The notes beneath the pieces are model-generated. The model had not been told where the DNA came from. It saw nothing but the letters and a program-made list of their open reading frames with translations, and did no database searches. Positions 17,503-24,897 of a stretch of DNA of 64,000 bases are shown one piece after another. The stretch is from NCBI GenBank assembly GCA_023150935.1, contig JAKLJW010000023.1, forward strand, positions 1-64,000. The letters run 5' to 3'. This DNA comes from Candidatus Binatia bacterium. Lineage in GTDB: Bacteria; Desulfobacterota; Binatia; HRBIN30. Each line of letters opens with the position of its first letter. The first letter of the stretch is position 1. Both the position numbers and the translations under genes were made by a program.

Positions 17503-18183
17503 TCACGCGGACAACCGTACCGCGAACCGCGCCGCATCCTCCGGCGTATTAATGTTCCTGAACGACTCTTCCGCACCAGCGACCTGCCGCATCGAGGCCT
17601 CGGGCACATACTCGACCTTAATCCGCGGCAGGAAATCGCGAATCGCCGAAACCCCTTCCCGCAACGCCCCTTCCATCTTCCCGCGCAGGACGGTGCCGTA
17701 CACCGCGTGCAGCGGCTCGATGTCACCGTCCCAGCACGCGATGACGGCATCCTGAGAAGCGATCCGCTCCACAAGCAATGCGATCGGCTCGACGCGCAAG
17801 AAAGGCATATCGCACGCTACCACAAAGGCGTACGGTTCGGTGATGCGCCCAAAAGCGGCGTGGATACCCGCCAATGGTCCCTGGCGTGGGAACTCGTCGA
17901 CCACCACCTCCACGTCAAAGCTGCGGTACTTTTCGGGCGCGTTGCTCGCCACCACGATGCGCGGAAAACATCTCCGCAATACCTCCAAGGTCCGCTCGAA
18001 AACCGAGTGGCCGTCCACGGTGAGAAAGGCCTTGTCGGCCCCCCCCATTCGACGGTTTTGCCCACCGGCGAGAATCACTCCCGCGACATTGTCACTCAAC
18101 CGGCCTCCGACACCGGGGACCTGGGTCAACCCTATACCACGCATCGGGTCCAGCACGGCTTCCTCAAACGGTAGCGCGAGCAT
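17503..18183 (-). CDS. mobA: Molybdenum cofactor guanylyltransferase
   Basis: MobA transfers GMP from GTP to molybdopterin cofactor, giving the dinucleotide form used by many reductases. The 226-residue protein has the nucleotide-binding signature GVILAGGQNRRMGGADKAFL near residue 35, the metal-binding VVACDMPFL, and EPLHAVY. The ATG at 18183 is chosen because GGAGGG lies 8 nt upstream; an internal ATG at 18144 would give a more usual length of 213. No molybdoenzyme is encoded nearby. Confidence 0.88.
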   Translation of the reverse strand: MLALPFEEAVLDPMRGIGLTQVPGVGGRLSDNVAGVILAGGQNRRMGGADKAFLTVDGHSVFERTLEVLRRCFPRIVVASNAPEKYRSFDVEVVVDEFPRQGPLAGIHAAFGRITEPYAFVVACDMPFLRVEPIALLVERIASQDAVIACWDGDIEPLHAVYGTVLRGKMEGALREGVSAIRDFLPRIKVEYVPEASMRQVAGAEESFRNINTPEDAARFAVRLSA

Positions 18184-18191
18184 ATGAACCA

Positions 18192-18197
18192 CCCTCC
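18192..18197 (-). promoter_or_regulatory. Ribosome-binding site of mobA
   Basis: GGAGGG on the minus strand, 8 nt before the ATG at 18183. It supports that start over 18144. Confidence 0.65.
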
Positions 18198-18483
18198 GGC
18201 CAGTCAAGAACGTCGTGCCGGCCCCCAAAGCAGTCGCACCGCCACCCGCCCAGACAGATGCGCACCGGCGAGGGATTGACGCTCTCGCAATCCGGGCGGC
18301 AACTACTCGACGGTCGCGGCGGGTCTGGCCCCGCACTAGAGCCCGGAGCACCCGGGGCACACCCCTTGCCTTCATCATCAACCGGGCAGTCATCGTGCGG
18401 ATGCCGGGGCCTAGTACTTCGTGCCCCGCACCCGGCTGTTCCGTGCGACGACCACCGCCGACCGAGACCCGGAGCACCCGGCC
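18198..18483. other. Intergenic region between divergent mobA and pilin operon
   Basis: About 290 bp with no convincing gene in any frame. It contains a 14-bp direct repeat, CCCGGAGCACCCGG, at 18342-18355 and 18468-18481; the second copy holds the GGAG that serves as ribosome-binding site for the pilin-like gene at 18484. Promoters for both directions are expected here but no good -35/-10 pair was found. Confidence 0.5.
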
Positions 18484-18984
18484 ATGAAGCGAACCCCGAA
18501 AACCTCCGGCTACAGCCTGGTCGAGGTCCTCGTTGCGGTCGGCATCCTGGGCATCCTCGTGGCGACGGCCCTGCCACACATGGACACCCGTCGCGAAACC
18601 ACCAACACCACAGTGCAGTCGGTCATCGCCCACCTACGCCTTGCCCGCAGCAAAGCCATCAGCACCGGATGTCATTACTGCTTCCACAAGAACGCCAGCA
18701 ACAAGTACTACGTGCGCCGCTGGAAGGAGGTCACCTCCGCACCCTACTGGGCCAGCGACAGGAACATCCTCACCTACACCCTCCCCGCGCACGTCAGTTG
18801 GTCCTTGCAGAACTACGTCGGACCGCATGGAGAACATGTAATGTTCAACACCAGGGGCATGTCGATCGACTCCTACACCAACCAGGTTTCGCCGCAATCC
18901 GTGCGCATCGCGGTGTGGGACTCCCTCGGTGCTTCGCACACCGTGGTGGTGACCCCGGCGGGGCAGATTTATGAAGAGGACTGA
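18484..18984 (+). CDS. Type IV prepilin-like protein, GspH/FimT type
   Basis: A 166-residue minor pseudopilin. Near the start the type III signal sequence SG/YSLVEVLVAVGILGIL is visible, with the conserved Glu at +5 of the mature protein after cleavage following Gly. The GspH/FimT-like segment VQSVIAHLRLARSKAISTG follows, then a beta-rich globular region. It is the first gene of a four-gene pilin operon and overlaps the next gene by 14 bp. Such minor pilins prime pilus assembly. Start chosen at MKRTPKTSG, preceded by GGAG. Confidence 0.87.
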   Translation: MKRTPKTSGYSLVEVLVAVGILGILVATALPHMDTRRETTNTTVQSVIAHLRLARSKAISTGCHYCFHKNASNKYYVRRWKEVTSAPYWASDRNILTYTLPAHVSWSLQNYVGPHGEHVMFNTRGMSIDSYTNQVSPQSVRIAVWDSLGASHTVVVTPAGQIYEED

Positions 18985-19387
18985 CCGGCCAACTGCGGTG
19001 ACGTTCGCATCGCGGTGGCGCTGCCGCCGCGGGGTGACCCTCATGGAAACGATGGTCGCCCTGACCCTGTTCGCCCTGTGTTCGTCGGCCATCGGCCGTT
19101 TGATGACCTCTCAGATCCGCATGGCGTCAACAAACAACCTGACTTCGCGAGCCTATGCGCTCGCCGAAGAGGAACTCGAGAACATCCGCGCGCTCGACTA
19201 CTCCGACATCGCCTCGAACAGTCGAACGCTCGACCTGGGCAACGTGCACTTCAGCCTCGCCACTGTCGTCCAGGCGAACGTTCCAGCCACGAACCTCAAG
19301 ACCATCACGGTCACCGTAAGCTGGGACGAGCCCGCGGGCAGCCGCAATGTCAGCCTCAACACCATCTACACCGCGGTCAAACGCTGA
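18971..19387 (+). CDS. Type IV pilus modification protein PilV-like
   Basis: A 138-residue prepilin-like protein with the cleavage site RG/VTLMETMVALTLFAL and Glu at +5, then a helix and the PilV-typical stretch AYALAEEELENIRALDY. The frame overlaps the upstream gene by 14 bp and the downstream one by 41 bp. PilV-type minor pilins form a priming subcomplex with PilW and PilX. Confidence 0.85.
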   Translation: MKRTDRPTAVTFASRWRCRRGVTLMETMVALTLFALCSSAIGRLMTSQIRMASTNNLTSRAYALAEEELENIRALDYSDIASNSRTLDLGNVHFSLATVVQANVPATNLKTITVTVSWDEPAGSRNVSLNTIYTAVKR

Positions 19388-20216
19388 GAACGCCGGTGTC
19401 TCGACGCTCGAGCTGTTGCTCGCCGTCGCCATCACCACAATCGCCATGATGGCGACGACGGCATTCTTCCATGCCAGCGTGCGATTCATGCGCAATCAGC
19501 AGCGCCAGATCGAGACCACCCATACAGCCCGTGCCGTCATCGACACCATGGTTCGCGATCTCCGGCTGGGCGGTGCGTGCCTGCCGGTAACCGGCAGCTT
19601 CGTGACCCTTTCCGGGGTCGATAGTGGCACCGAGGACGAGATCACCACACGCACAGGCCTGACCCGACCCGACCTGTCGTGCGTGCGCACGGCGACGCCC
19701 GGTGACACTCCGGCAACGGGGTCCAGCCTCGTGGTCGAGGACGTCGACGGGTTCATCGTCGGGATGCGCGCCTACATTCAGGCCCCGGACGGCCAGGGCG
19801 AGTTCTTCAACGTCACCTCGATCAACGCCAGCACGGACACCCTGGGGCGCGATCGCAACTTCACGCGCGACTACCCGGTAACCAGCGGCGTCTACGCCAT
19901 GGACGAGCGCCGCTTCTACATCCGGCACACCGATTTCCCCTGGGGCAACGCACCCGAGCTGATGATGCAGATCGGCGAGACTACTGCGCAGTCCTTCGCC
20001 GTCGGCATCGAGGAGCTCGACATTCGGTATGTCCTGCGCCGCAATTGCCCAACTTGCGATGTGGTCGACATCCCGGCCGACGACGACGAATGGCGTCTGG
20101 TCGACGAGATGCGTCTCACGGTTACCGCCCGCTCGTTGCGCCCGAGCCTCGACGGAACTTACTACCGGCGGACACTCGATGTCGCCGTGAAACCCCGCAA
20201 TCTGCTTCCCAAGTAG
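19347..20216 (+). CDS. Minor pilin PilW-like protein
   Basis: A 289-residue prepilin-like protein with cleavage site AG/VSTLELLLAVAITTIAM and Glu at +5. It then has the PilW-like helix TARAVIDTMVRDLRLGGAC and a large beta-rich domain. Cysteines at CPTC (about residue 232) may form a disulfide. The ATG lies inside the previous gene (41-bp overlap). The stop codon TAG is part of the ribosome-binding site for the next gene. Confidence 0.83.
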   Translation: MSASTPSTPRSNAENAGVSTLELLLAVAITTIAMMATTAFFHASVRFMRNQQRQIETTHTARAVIDTMVRDLRLGGACLPVTGSFVTLSGVDSGTEDEITTRTGLTRPDLSCVRTATPGDTPATGSSLVVEDVDGFIVGMRAYIQAPDGQGEFFNVTSINASTDTLGRDRNFTRDYPVTSGVYAMDERRFYIRHTDFPWGNAPELMMQIGETTAQSFAVGIEELDIRYVLRRNCPTCDVVDIPADDDEWRLVDEMRLTVTARSLRPSLDGTYYRRTLDVAVKPRNLLPK

Positions 20217-20221
20217 GAGGA
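20214..20221 (+). promoter_or_regulatory. Ribosome-binding site of the PilX-like gene, overlapping a stop codon
   Basis: TAGGAGGA supplies both the stop codon of the PilW-like gene (20214-20216) and an AGGAGG ribosome-binding site 7 nt before the ATG at 20229. Confidence 0.8.
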
Positions 20222-20228
20222 ATTCGCC

Positions 20229-22265
20229 ATGTCCCGCCGTCGTGCTTCAGAACGCGGGATCGCCCTGGTGGCGGTGGTGGTGGTGCTCGCCTTCCTCTCC
20301 GCCCTCGCCGCAACCATCGCCATGATGATCGGCATGGACACGCAGACTCGCGGCGCCTTCGGCCACAGCCTGACCGGCTTCTACGCCGCCGAGTCGGGGT
20401 TGAACAAGGGCATGGGCGATTACAAGAACATCTTCCTCTCTTTCAACGTTCCCTCGGGTACGGATTTCGACGAACACACCTTCGCCCTGGGCACCCGTAC
20501 CGTTAAGTACAAGCTCCAGGACAAGAACGATCCCCCCGGGACCCCGGAACAGATCACGATTCCTTCCGGCCAGGTATTTGCCGGCCTCAATTCCCTGCAA
20601 TACGACTACACCGCCAATTCGAAGTCCTACAGCGCCCTGGGCGACATCGAGGCCTCCGTCGGCGCCGAGTTCCTCGTCGGCAACATCCCGCTATTCCAGT
20701 TCCTCGCCTTCTACGCCGGGGACCTCGAGGTCCTCCCCGGCGCCAACATGACCCTGAACGGCCGTCTACACACCAACGGCAATCTCTACCTCAACGCCGA
20801 GAGCGGAAAAACGCTTGCCATCTGGGACAACTACGCGCTCGGTATCCCGACGGTCCAGGTGTCAGCGGTCGGCGACGTCTATCGCGGCCGCAAGAACACC
20901 AGTACCTGTCTCGGCACCGTCAGCATCGACAAACTGGAGGACATCGTCGCCCCAACGCCGAACGACCTCGACGCGCGGGAGCTCGCCTGCGTCGGCGGCG
21001 GGACAACGAAGATCTCGACTGCCGAGCTTGCCAAGTGGAAAGGCAGCATCGTCCCCAACATAGAAAGCATCAACGTTCCACAACCTGACCAGATCGCGAG
21101 ACTGAATTCCCAGGGTTTCTGGCAAAAGGCCGACCTCCGCATCGCCCTGGTCCTGAATCAGGCCGACCAGTTGCCCGGCGGCCCGGTCATGTCCCATACC
21201 ATCGAAGTCCAAGACGCCGCCGGCAACCGCGACGCAACGAAGACGACCGCGCTGCACAACTTCATGGCCGATGCCGCGTGGAACTCGGCCAACAGCAGCT
21301 ACAAGGGTACCATGGCAGTCTTTTACACCGACTTACCAGACGCCTCCGGCTCGACCTGCACCGACGCCAACCCCGGCGGCTGCAACAACAACGTGTCGAC
21401 CGCGTACCCCGCAGGATTTTCGAGTAACAACCGCGTCTACGCCAGCATCATGGGCTCCGGTCTCGGCAACTTCGATCTCAACTACCGCCGCGGCGGCTTC
21501 TACAACTGGCGCGAGAAGAAGTGGATCCGCATGCTCAACGTCAACGTGGGCGACTTGCTGGCCTGGAACCGGACAAATGGCGAACCTTTCTTCCTGGCCA
21601 ACGACACCACGGACGGTGGCCTTGTCGTCTTTCTGACCGTCGTCGGGCCGGCTTCGAGCGGCAACAACAACTACGGCGTCCGCGTCTTTGGCAGCACCAC
21701 CCTCTCGTTCCCGGCTCTCGCCGATCCCACGGGAATCACGATCGTCAGCGACCAGGCGATGTATGCCCAGGGTCATTTCAACAACACCGGCACCTGGCAG
21801 CCGGCGGCGATCATCGGCGATACCATCAATGTCCTCTCGCAAGGCTACTGGACCACCGGCTGCACCTCGAACTGCACCAACGACCGCCAGTCGAACCTCA
21901 GCCTCGGTGACGCCTTGCGCGACGCCGCCAGCACCGTCGTCAACGCCGCTTTCCTCGGCGGAATCGACCCCACCGTCGGCGCGACATACAACGGCGGTCT
22001 GGAAAACTACCCCCGTTTCCACGAAGACTGGGGCGGACGGACTCTGACTTACAGCGGCTCCTTCGTTAGCCTCGGCACCCCGGCACACCAGAACGGCGCG
22101 TGGTGTGGGACGGGCGGTACACTCACCAGCGGCTGCAACATATACAACCCGCCCACAAGGACGTGGAACTACGAGCCGAAGTTCAATGACGCAAAATACC
22201 TGCCGCCGCTGACACCCCGCTTCGTCTATGTGCAGCAGGTGCTGTTCACCGAGGACTTCAAGTAG
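20229..22265 (+). CDS. Large PilX-like pilus assembly protein
   Basis: A 678-residue protein with a prepilin-type N-terminus RG/IALVAVVVVLAFLSALAATIA and the AAESGLNKG motif typical of PilX N-domains. The rest is a long beta-rich, Asn/Gly/Thr-rich region with paired cysteines (for example CTSNCTN), like the passenger part of a surface tip protein. PilX proteins are usually about 150-200 residues, so the extra 450 residues are unusual. No PilY1-type tip adhesin follows; the large C-terminal part may take that role (inference). Confidence 0.82.
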   Translation: MSRRRASERGIALVAVVVVLAFLSALAATIAMMIGMDTQTRGAFGHSLTGFYAAESGLNKGMGDYKNIFLSFNVPSGTDFDEHTFALGTRTVKYKLQDKNDPPGTPEQITIPSGQVFAGLNSLQYDYTANSKSYSALGDIEASVGAEFLVGNIPLFQFLAFYAGDLEVLPGANMTLNGRLHTNGNLYLNAESGKTLAIWDNYALGIPTVQVSAVGDVYRGRKNTSTCLGTVSIDKLEDIVAPTPNDLDARELACVGGGTTKISTAELAKWKGSIVPNIESINVPQPDQIARLNSQGFWQKADLRIALVLNQADQLPGGPVMSHTIEVQDAAGNRDATKTTALHNFMADAAWNSANSSYKGTMAVFYTDLPDASGSTCTDANPGGCNNNVSTAYPAGFSSNNRVYASIMGSGLGNFDLNYRRGGFYNWREKKWIRMLNVNVGDLLAWNRTNGEPFFLANDTTDGGLVVFLTVVGPASSGNNNYGVRVFGSTTLSFPALADPTGITIVSDQAMYAQGHFNNTGTWQPAAIIGDTINVLSQGYWTTGCTSNCTNDRQSNLSLGDALRDAASTVVNAAFLGGIDPTVGATYNGGLENYPRFHEDWGGRTLTYSGSFVSLGTPAHQNGAWCGTGGTLTSGCNIYNPPTRTWNYEPKFNDAKYLPPLTPRFVYVQQVLFTEDFK

Positions 22266-22351
22266 GTCCGCCCCGCAACAAAAGCGACCCGAACCTGTTG
22301 GCCCGCCGCGCTCGACCGTGATAAACAGCCGCGGTCCGACGGGATGCCCGC

Positions 22352-22636
22352 ATGACGTCCGACAAGCGCCTCTACTTGCGGCTCGGCGACGCCGTGCTGC
22401 ACCGGGATTACGAGGAATGGGGCCTCGGCCGCGTGGTCGAGGAGATGACCTCAAACCTTCCCGGGGGGACCTGCCTTGTCCGCATTCAGTTCGCCGACGG
22501 CCGTCAGCGCACCTTCAACAACGATCTCGATAACGAGACGTGTTGCTACTACTTCGGGATTCGCAAGGAGTGGCCGGACACCGCAGCACCCGATCTCTCG
22601 CAGCACCCAACGCGCCGCCGCCTGCGGCGCGGATGA
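22352..22636 (+). CDS. Small DUF3553-like protein
   Basis: A 94-residue protein with LRLGDAVLHRDYEEWGLGRV and VRIQFADGRQRTFNND, the pattern of DUF3553-type small barrels that bind unknown ligands. CCYYFGIR near residue 67 is a notable pair of cysteines. It lies 86 bp after the pilin operon on the same strand. The start at 22352 gives a full domain. Function unknown. Confidence 0.65.
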   Translation: MTSDKRLYLRLGDAVLHRDYEEWGLGRVVEEMTSNLPGGTCLVRIQFADGRQRTFNNDLDNETCCYYFGIRKEWPDTAAPDLSQHPTRRRLRRG

Positions 22637-22646
22637 CCCGGCACGG

Positions 22647-23258
22647 TCAGGCCCGGGGCGTACTGGCGTCGAGCCGCGCCACTCCTTCCGGCGAGAGGTA
22701 TTGCTCGATGTAACCGTGCAGCGCCGCAAGGGCTCGCTCCGCGTCCTTGAACACAGCTTCGCCAACCCACTCGCCGCGTATCCAGCAGTCGAAAGACGGC
22801 TCCTCTCCCAACGTAAGCTCCAGCAACCGCTCGCCCGCCGGCGTGCCCGTCACCAGCAGACGCACCGAGCGACCGCAGTCGACAATCACCCCGCGCGCGT
22901 AGGCGGGCAGCGCGACGAGCTTCTTGATGCGATCGAGTTCGCGCCCCGGATATGCCGTCTCGGCCAGTTGCACGTAACCCCACGCGCCCTCGGACGGGAT
23001 CGCCGCCTCGACAACCTTTAGATTGTCGTCGCTGAGCCGCTCGCGCGCTTTTTCCTGATCGAAGTCACGCCCCAGCTCGAAGAACTTGCTACCCGCCGGG
23101 CCCGGCAGCTGCTTCGCCTCCGGAGCCTTGTCGACGCCGGTCTTGTCAACCCACCACTTATCGGTGGCCGGTTGCGACGCCTTCTCGACCCTCGGCGGCC
23201 GGCGCCCAGACTCACGCCCGCGCGAGCCGCCGCCCGTTGATTTTGTGCCCGTCCCCAT
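22647..23258 (-). CDS. Hypothetical protein coupled to a metalloprotease gene
   Basis: A 203-residue protein of no recognised family. The first 60 residues are low-complexity, basic and Pro/Gly-rich; the rest (about 62-203) looks like an alpha/beta globular domain with hydrophobic strands such as RGVIVDCGRSVRLLV and the segment EPSFDCWIRGEWVGEAVF. It starts 47 bp inside the end of the HEMGH metalloprotease gene, so the two are likely co-translated. The N-terminal start is uncertain. No signal peptide is seen. Confidence 0.65.
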   Translation of the reverse strand: MGTGTKSTGGGSRGRESGRRPPRVEKASQPATDKWWVDKTGVDKAPEAKQLPGPAGSKFFELGRDFDQEKARERLSDDNLKVVEAAIPSEGAWGYVQLAETAYPGRELDRIKKLVALPAYARGVIVDCGRSVRLLVTGTPAGERLLELTLGEEPSFDCWIRGEWVGEAVFKDAERALAALHGYIEQYLSPEGVARLDASTPRA

Positions 23259-23622
23259 ACAGCCTACGAACCATGCGGTGGGCGAACAGATCCGCTTTCG
23301 CCTCCGCATCCGCCCAGAGCACGTAGTGCCCCATCTCGTGGTACACTGTGTTGATCCAGCGTCGTTCCGAGTTGTACTTCCGACCCCGCTTCCAATTCTC
23401 CGGGTGCACGAGATGAATCTTACCGTCCTCGTACGTCTTCCCGGCGGTACGGCCCCAGTCGAGATACTCGAACCATTCGACCCGCGGCCGGCGCAGGTGG
23501 TAGAAGCGACACATCGCCCCAATGGCGCGGTTGAACTCCGCCTCCTTATGGGCGCGGAAGAACTCAGAAAGCTGATGGTCAATCAAGCGCCGCGCCCGTA
23601 GCGGCGGTAGAATCATGCGCAT
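23212..23622 (-). CDS. Zinc metalloprotease-like protein with HEMGH motif (ImmA/IrrE-like)
   Basis: A 136-residue protein with the zincin motif HEMGH near residue 101 (NTVYHEMGHYVLWAD) and a downstream EAKADLFAHRMV, the place where ImmA/IrrE (DUF955) peptidases carry their third zinc ligand. ImmA-type enzymes cleave XRE-family repressors. An XRE regulator gene lies 248 bp upstream on the same strand, which fits that pairing. The ATG at 23622 is used (GGAG upstream); a GTG at 23637 is possible. SprT-like or other minimal zincins are alternatives. Confidence 0.68.
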   Translation of the reverse strand: MRMILPPLRARRLIDHQLSEFFRAHKEAEFNRAIGAMCRFYHLRRPRVEWFEYLDWGRTAGKTYEDGKIHLVHPENWKRGRKYNSERRWINTVYHEMGHYVLWADAEAKADLFAHRMVRRLYGDGHKINGRRLARA

Positions 23623-23656
23623 GTACGCTTGCTCCACCGGGAACCACTCTCACACC

Positions 23657-23679
23657 GGGGCACGTGTTCCTAGTGCCCC
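23657..23679. repeat. 7-bp inverted repeat upstream of the metalloprotease gene
   Basis: GGGGCAC (23657-23663) and GTGCCCC (23673-23679) with a 9-nt spacer, 35 bp before the metalloprotease start. It is a possible operator or hairpin in the 247-bp gap between the XRE and protease genes, which otherwise shows no gene. Confidence 0.4.
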
Positions 23680-23869
23680 ACCCTCGGAATGTCAACGAAG
23701 TTCCGGGGGCAGCCCAGAGTCGTCTGAATTTAACGCGCACGCACAGGCACTTACAGCCCAAATCGACAATTCACATTGCGTCTCCTGGCAGCGTCGTGAA
23801 TTCCCAGCCGAATGACCTCATGACTCAGCGCCGCCCGCCGTTCAACCTGGACGACGTCCGGCCCGGTTC

Positions 23870-24178
23870 TCAACCGCTGCGCCGTTTTGCTCGATGCTTG
23901 CCCCGTTCTACCGGCTCGCGCGCCAGCCCAGATCGCCGAGCCACCGCACCTCCGGTCGTTCCCTCGGCATCAGACTCCAACCGATAGACATCCTCCAGGT
24001 CGACGCCGAGCGCTCCGCAAACGGCCAGCGCGAGATCGAGCGGATGGTTTCCGCCATCGCGCACCAGCCGGCGAATCGTCGCGTACGGCAACCCGGAAAG
24101 ATCCGACAGGTCCTGCTGTGACCAGTCACGGTCGGCTAGCGCGGCGCGCAGTCGGTTGGCGACAGCCGGGCCCTTCAT
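23870..24178 (-). CDS. XRE-family helix-turn-helix regulator
   Basis: A 102-residue protein with a Cro/CI-type helix-turn-helix in residues 6-65: LRAALADRDWSQQDLSDLSG, then LPYATIRRLVRDGGNHPLDLAL and LGVDLEDVYRLE. The 35-residue tail is basic and disordered. The ATG overlaps the stop of the ABC ATPase gene as ATGA, so it is translated together with the transporter and may regulate the operon. Confidence 0.85.
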   Translation of the reverse strand: MKGPAVANRLRAALADRDWSQQDLSDLSGLPYATIRRLVRDGGNHPLDLALAVCGALGVDLEDVYRLESDAEGTTGGAVARRSGLAREPVERGKHRAKRRSG

Positions 24179-24897
24179 GACGCAACCCGATCCATCTCGA
24201 CCACCCGCACAGCGCCGCGCGCGCCGGTCACCTCGTCGACAATGCGGCCATCGCGCAGCGTTATAATTCGATCCCCGTAGGCGGCGGCACGGACGTCGTG
24301 CGTGACCATCACCACGGTGCGCCCTTCTCGGTCGACCGCGCCGCGCAACAGTTCGAGAATCTCATCCCCGCGGGCCGAGTCGAGGTTACCCGTCGGCTCG
24401 TCGGCGAGCACCACTTGCGCATCCGTCGCCAACGCGCGAGCGATGGCGACGCGCTGCATCTCGCCCCCCGAGAGCTCACTGGGATAGTGCCGTGCTCGGT
24501 GCGTCATGGCCACCGCATCGAGCGCACGGGCAACCCGTTCCCGCGTTTCGCGCCGGCTGCGCCCGTCGGCGCGCAGCGGCACCGCTACGTTCTGTTCCGC
24601 GGTGAGGGTCGGCAGGAGGTTGAAGAACTGGAAGATCACCGTCACCGTGGACCGGCGCAGCCGTGCCAACTGCCGATCCGCAAGCTGGGCTACGACAGAT
24701 CCGGCAACGCGGACCTCTCCTTCGTGCGGCGCGTCGAGTCCGGCGATGAGGTTCAACAGCGATGACTTACCTGAGCCGCTCGGACCCATGACGGCAAGGA
24801 ATTCCCGCCGCCGCACCCACAGCGAGACCTCTCGCAACGCCCACACGGCACCCGGACCGTCTCCATAACGTTTCGACACCGAATCCAGTTCTATCAT
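24175..24897 (-). CDS. ABC transporter ATP-binding protein (LolD/MacB type)
   Basis: The 240-residue ATPase has Walker [10 protein letters not shown] (about residues 38-46), the Q-loop in [16 protein letters not shown], the signature [15 protein letters not shown], Walker [14 protein letters not shown] and the H-loop VTHD. The [12 protein letters not shown] form is typical of the LolD/FtsE/MacB branch that works with FtsX-type permeases. The ATG at 24897 overlaps the permease stop as ATGA; the open frame upstream is not used. It drives the permease encoded by the previous gene. Confidence 0.93.
   Translation of the reverse strand: MIELDSVSKRYGDGPGAVWALREVSLWVRRREFLAVMGPSGSGKSSLLNLIAGLDAPHEGEVRVAGSVVAQLADRQLARLRRSTVTVIFQFFNLLPTLTAEQNVAVPLRADGRSRRETRERVARALDAVAMTHRARHYPSELSGGEMQRVAIARALATDAQVVLADEPTGNLDSARGDEILELLRGAVDREGRTVVMVTHDVRAAAYGDRIITLRDGRIVDEVTGARGAVRVVEMDRVAS

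Noticed and set aside
18164-18577. Minus-strand frame between mobA and the pilin operon
   Set aside because: Pro/Gly/Arg-rich translation, no start with ribosome-binding site, and overlap of the pilin gene start.
21333-22454. 373-codon minus-strand open frame over the PilX-like gene
   Set aside because: The plus-strand pilin-like frame has a prepilin signal and ribosome-binding site; the minus frame has neither.
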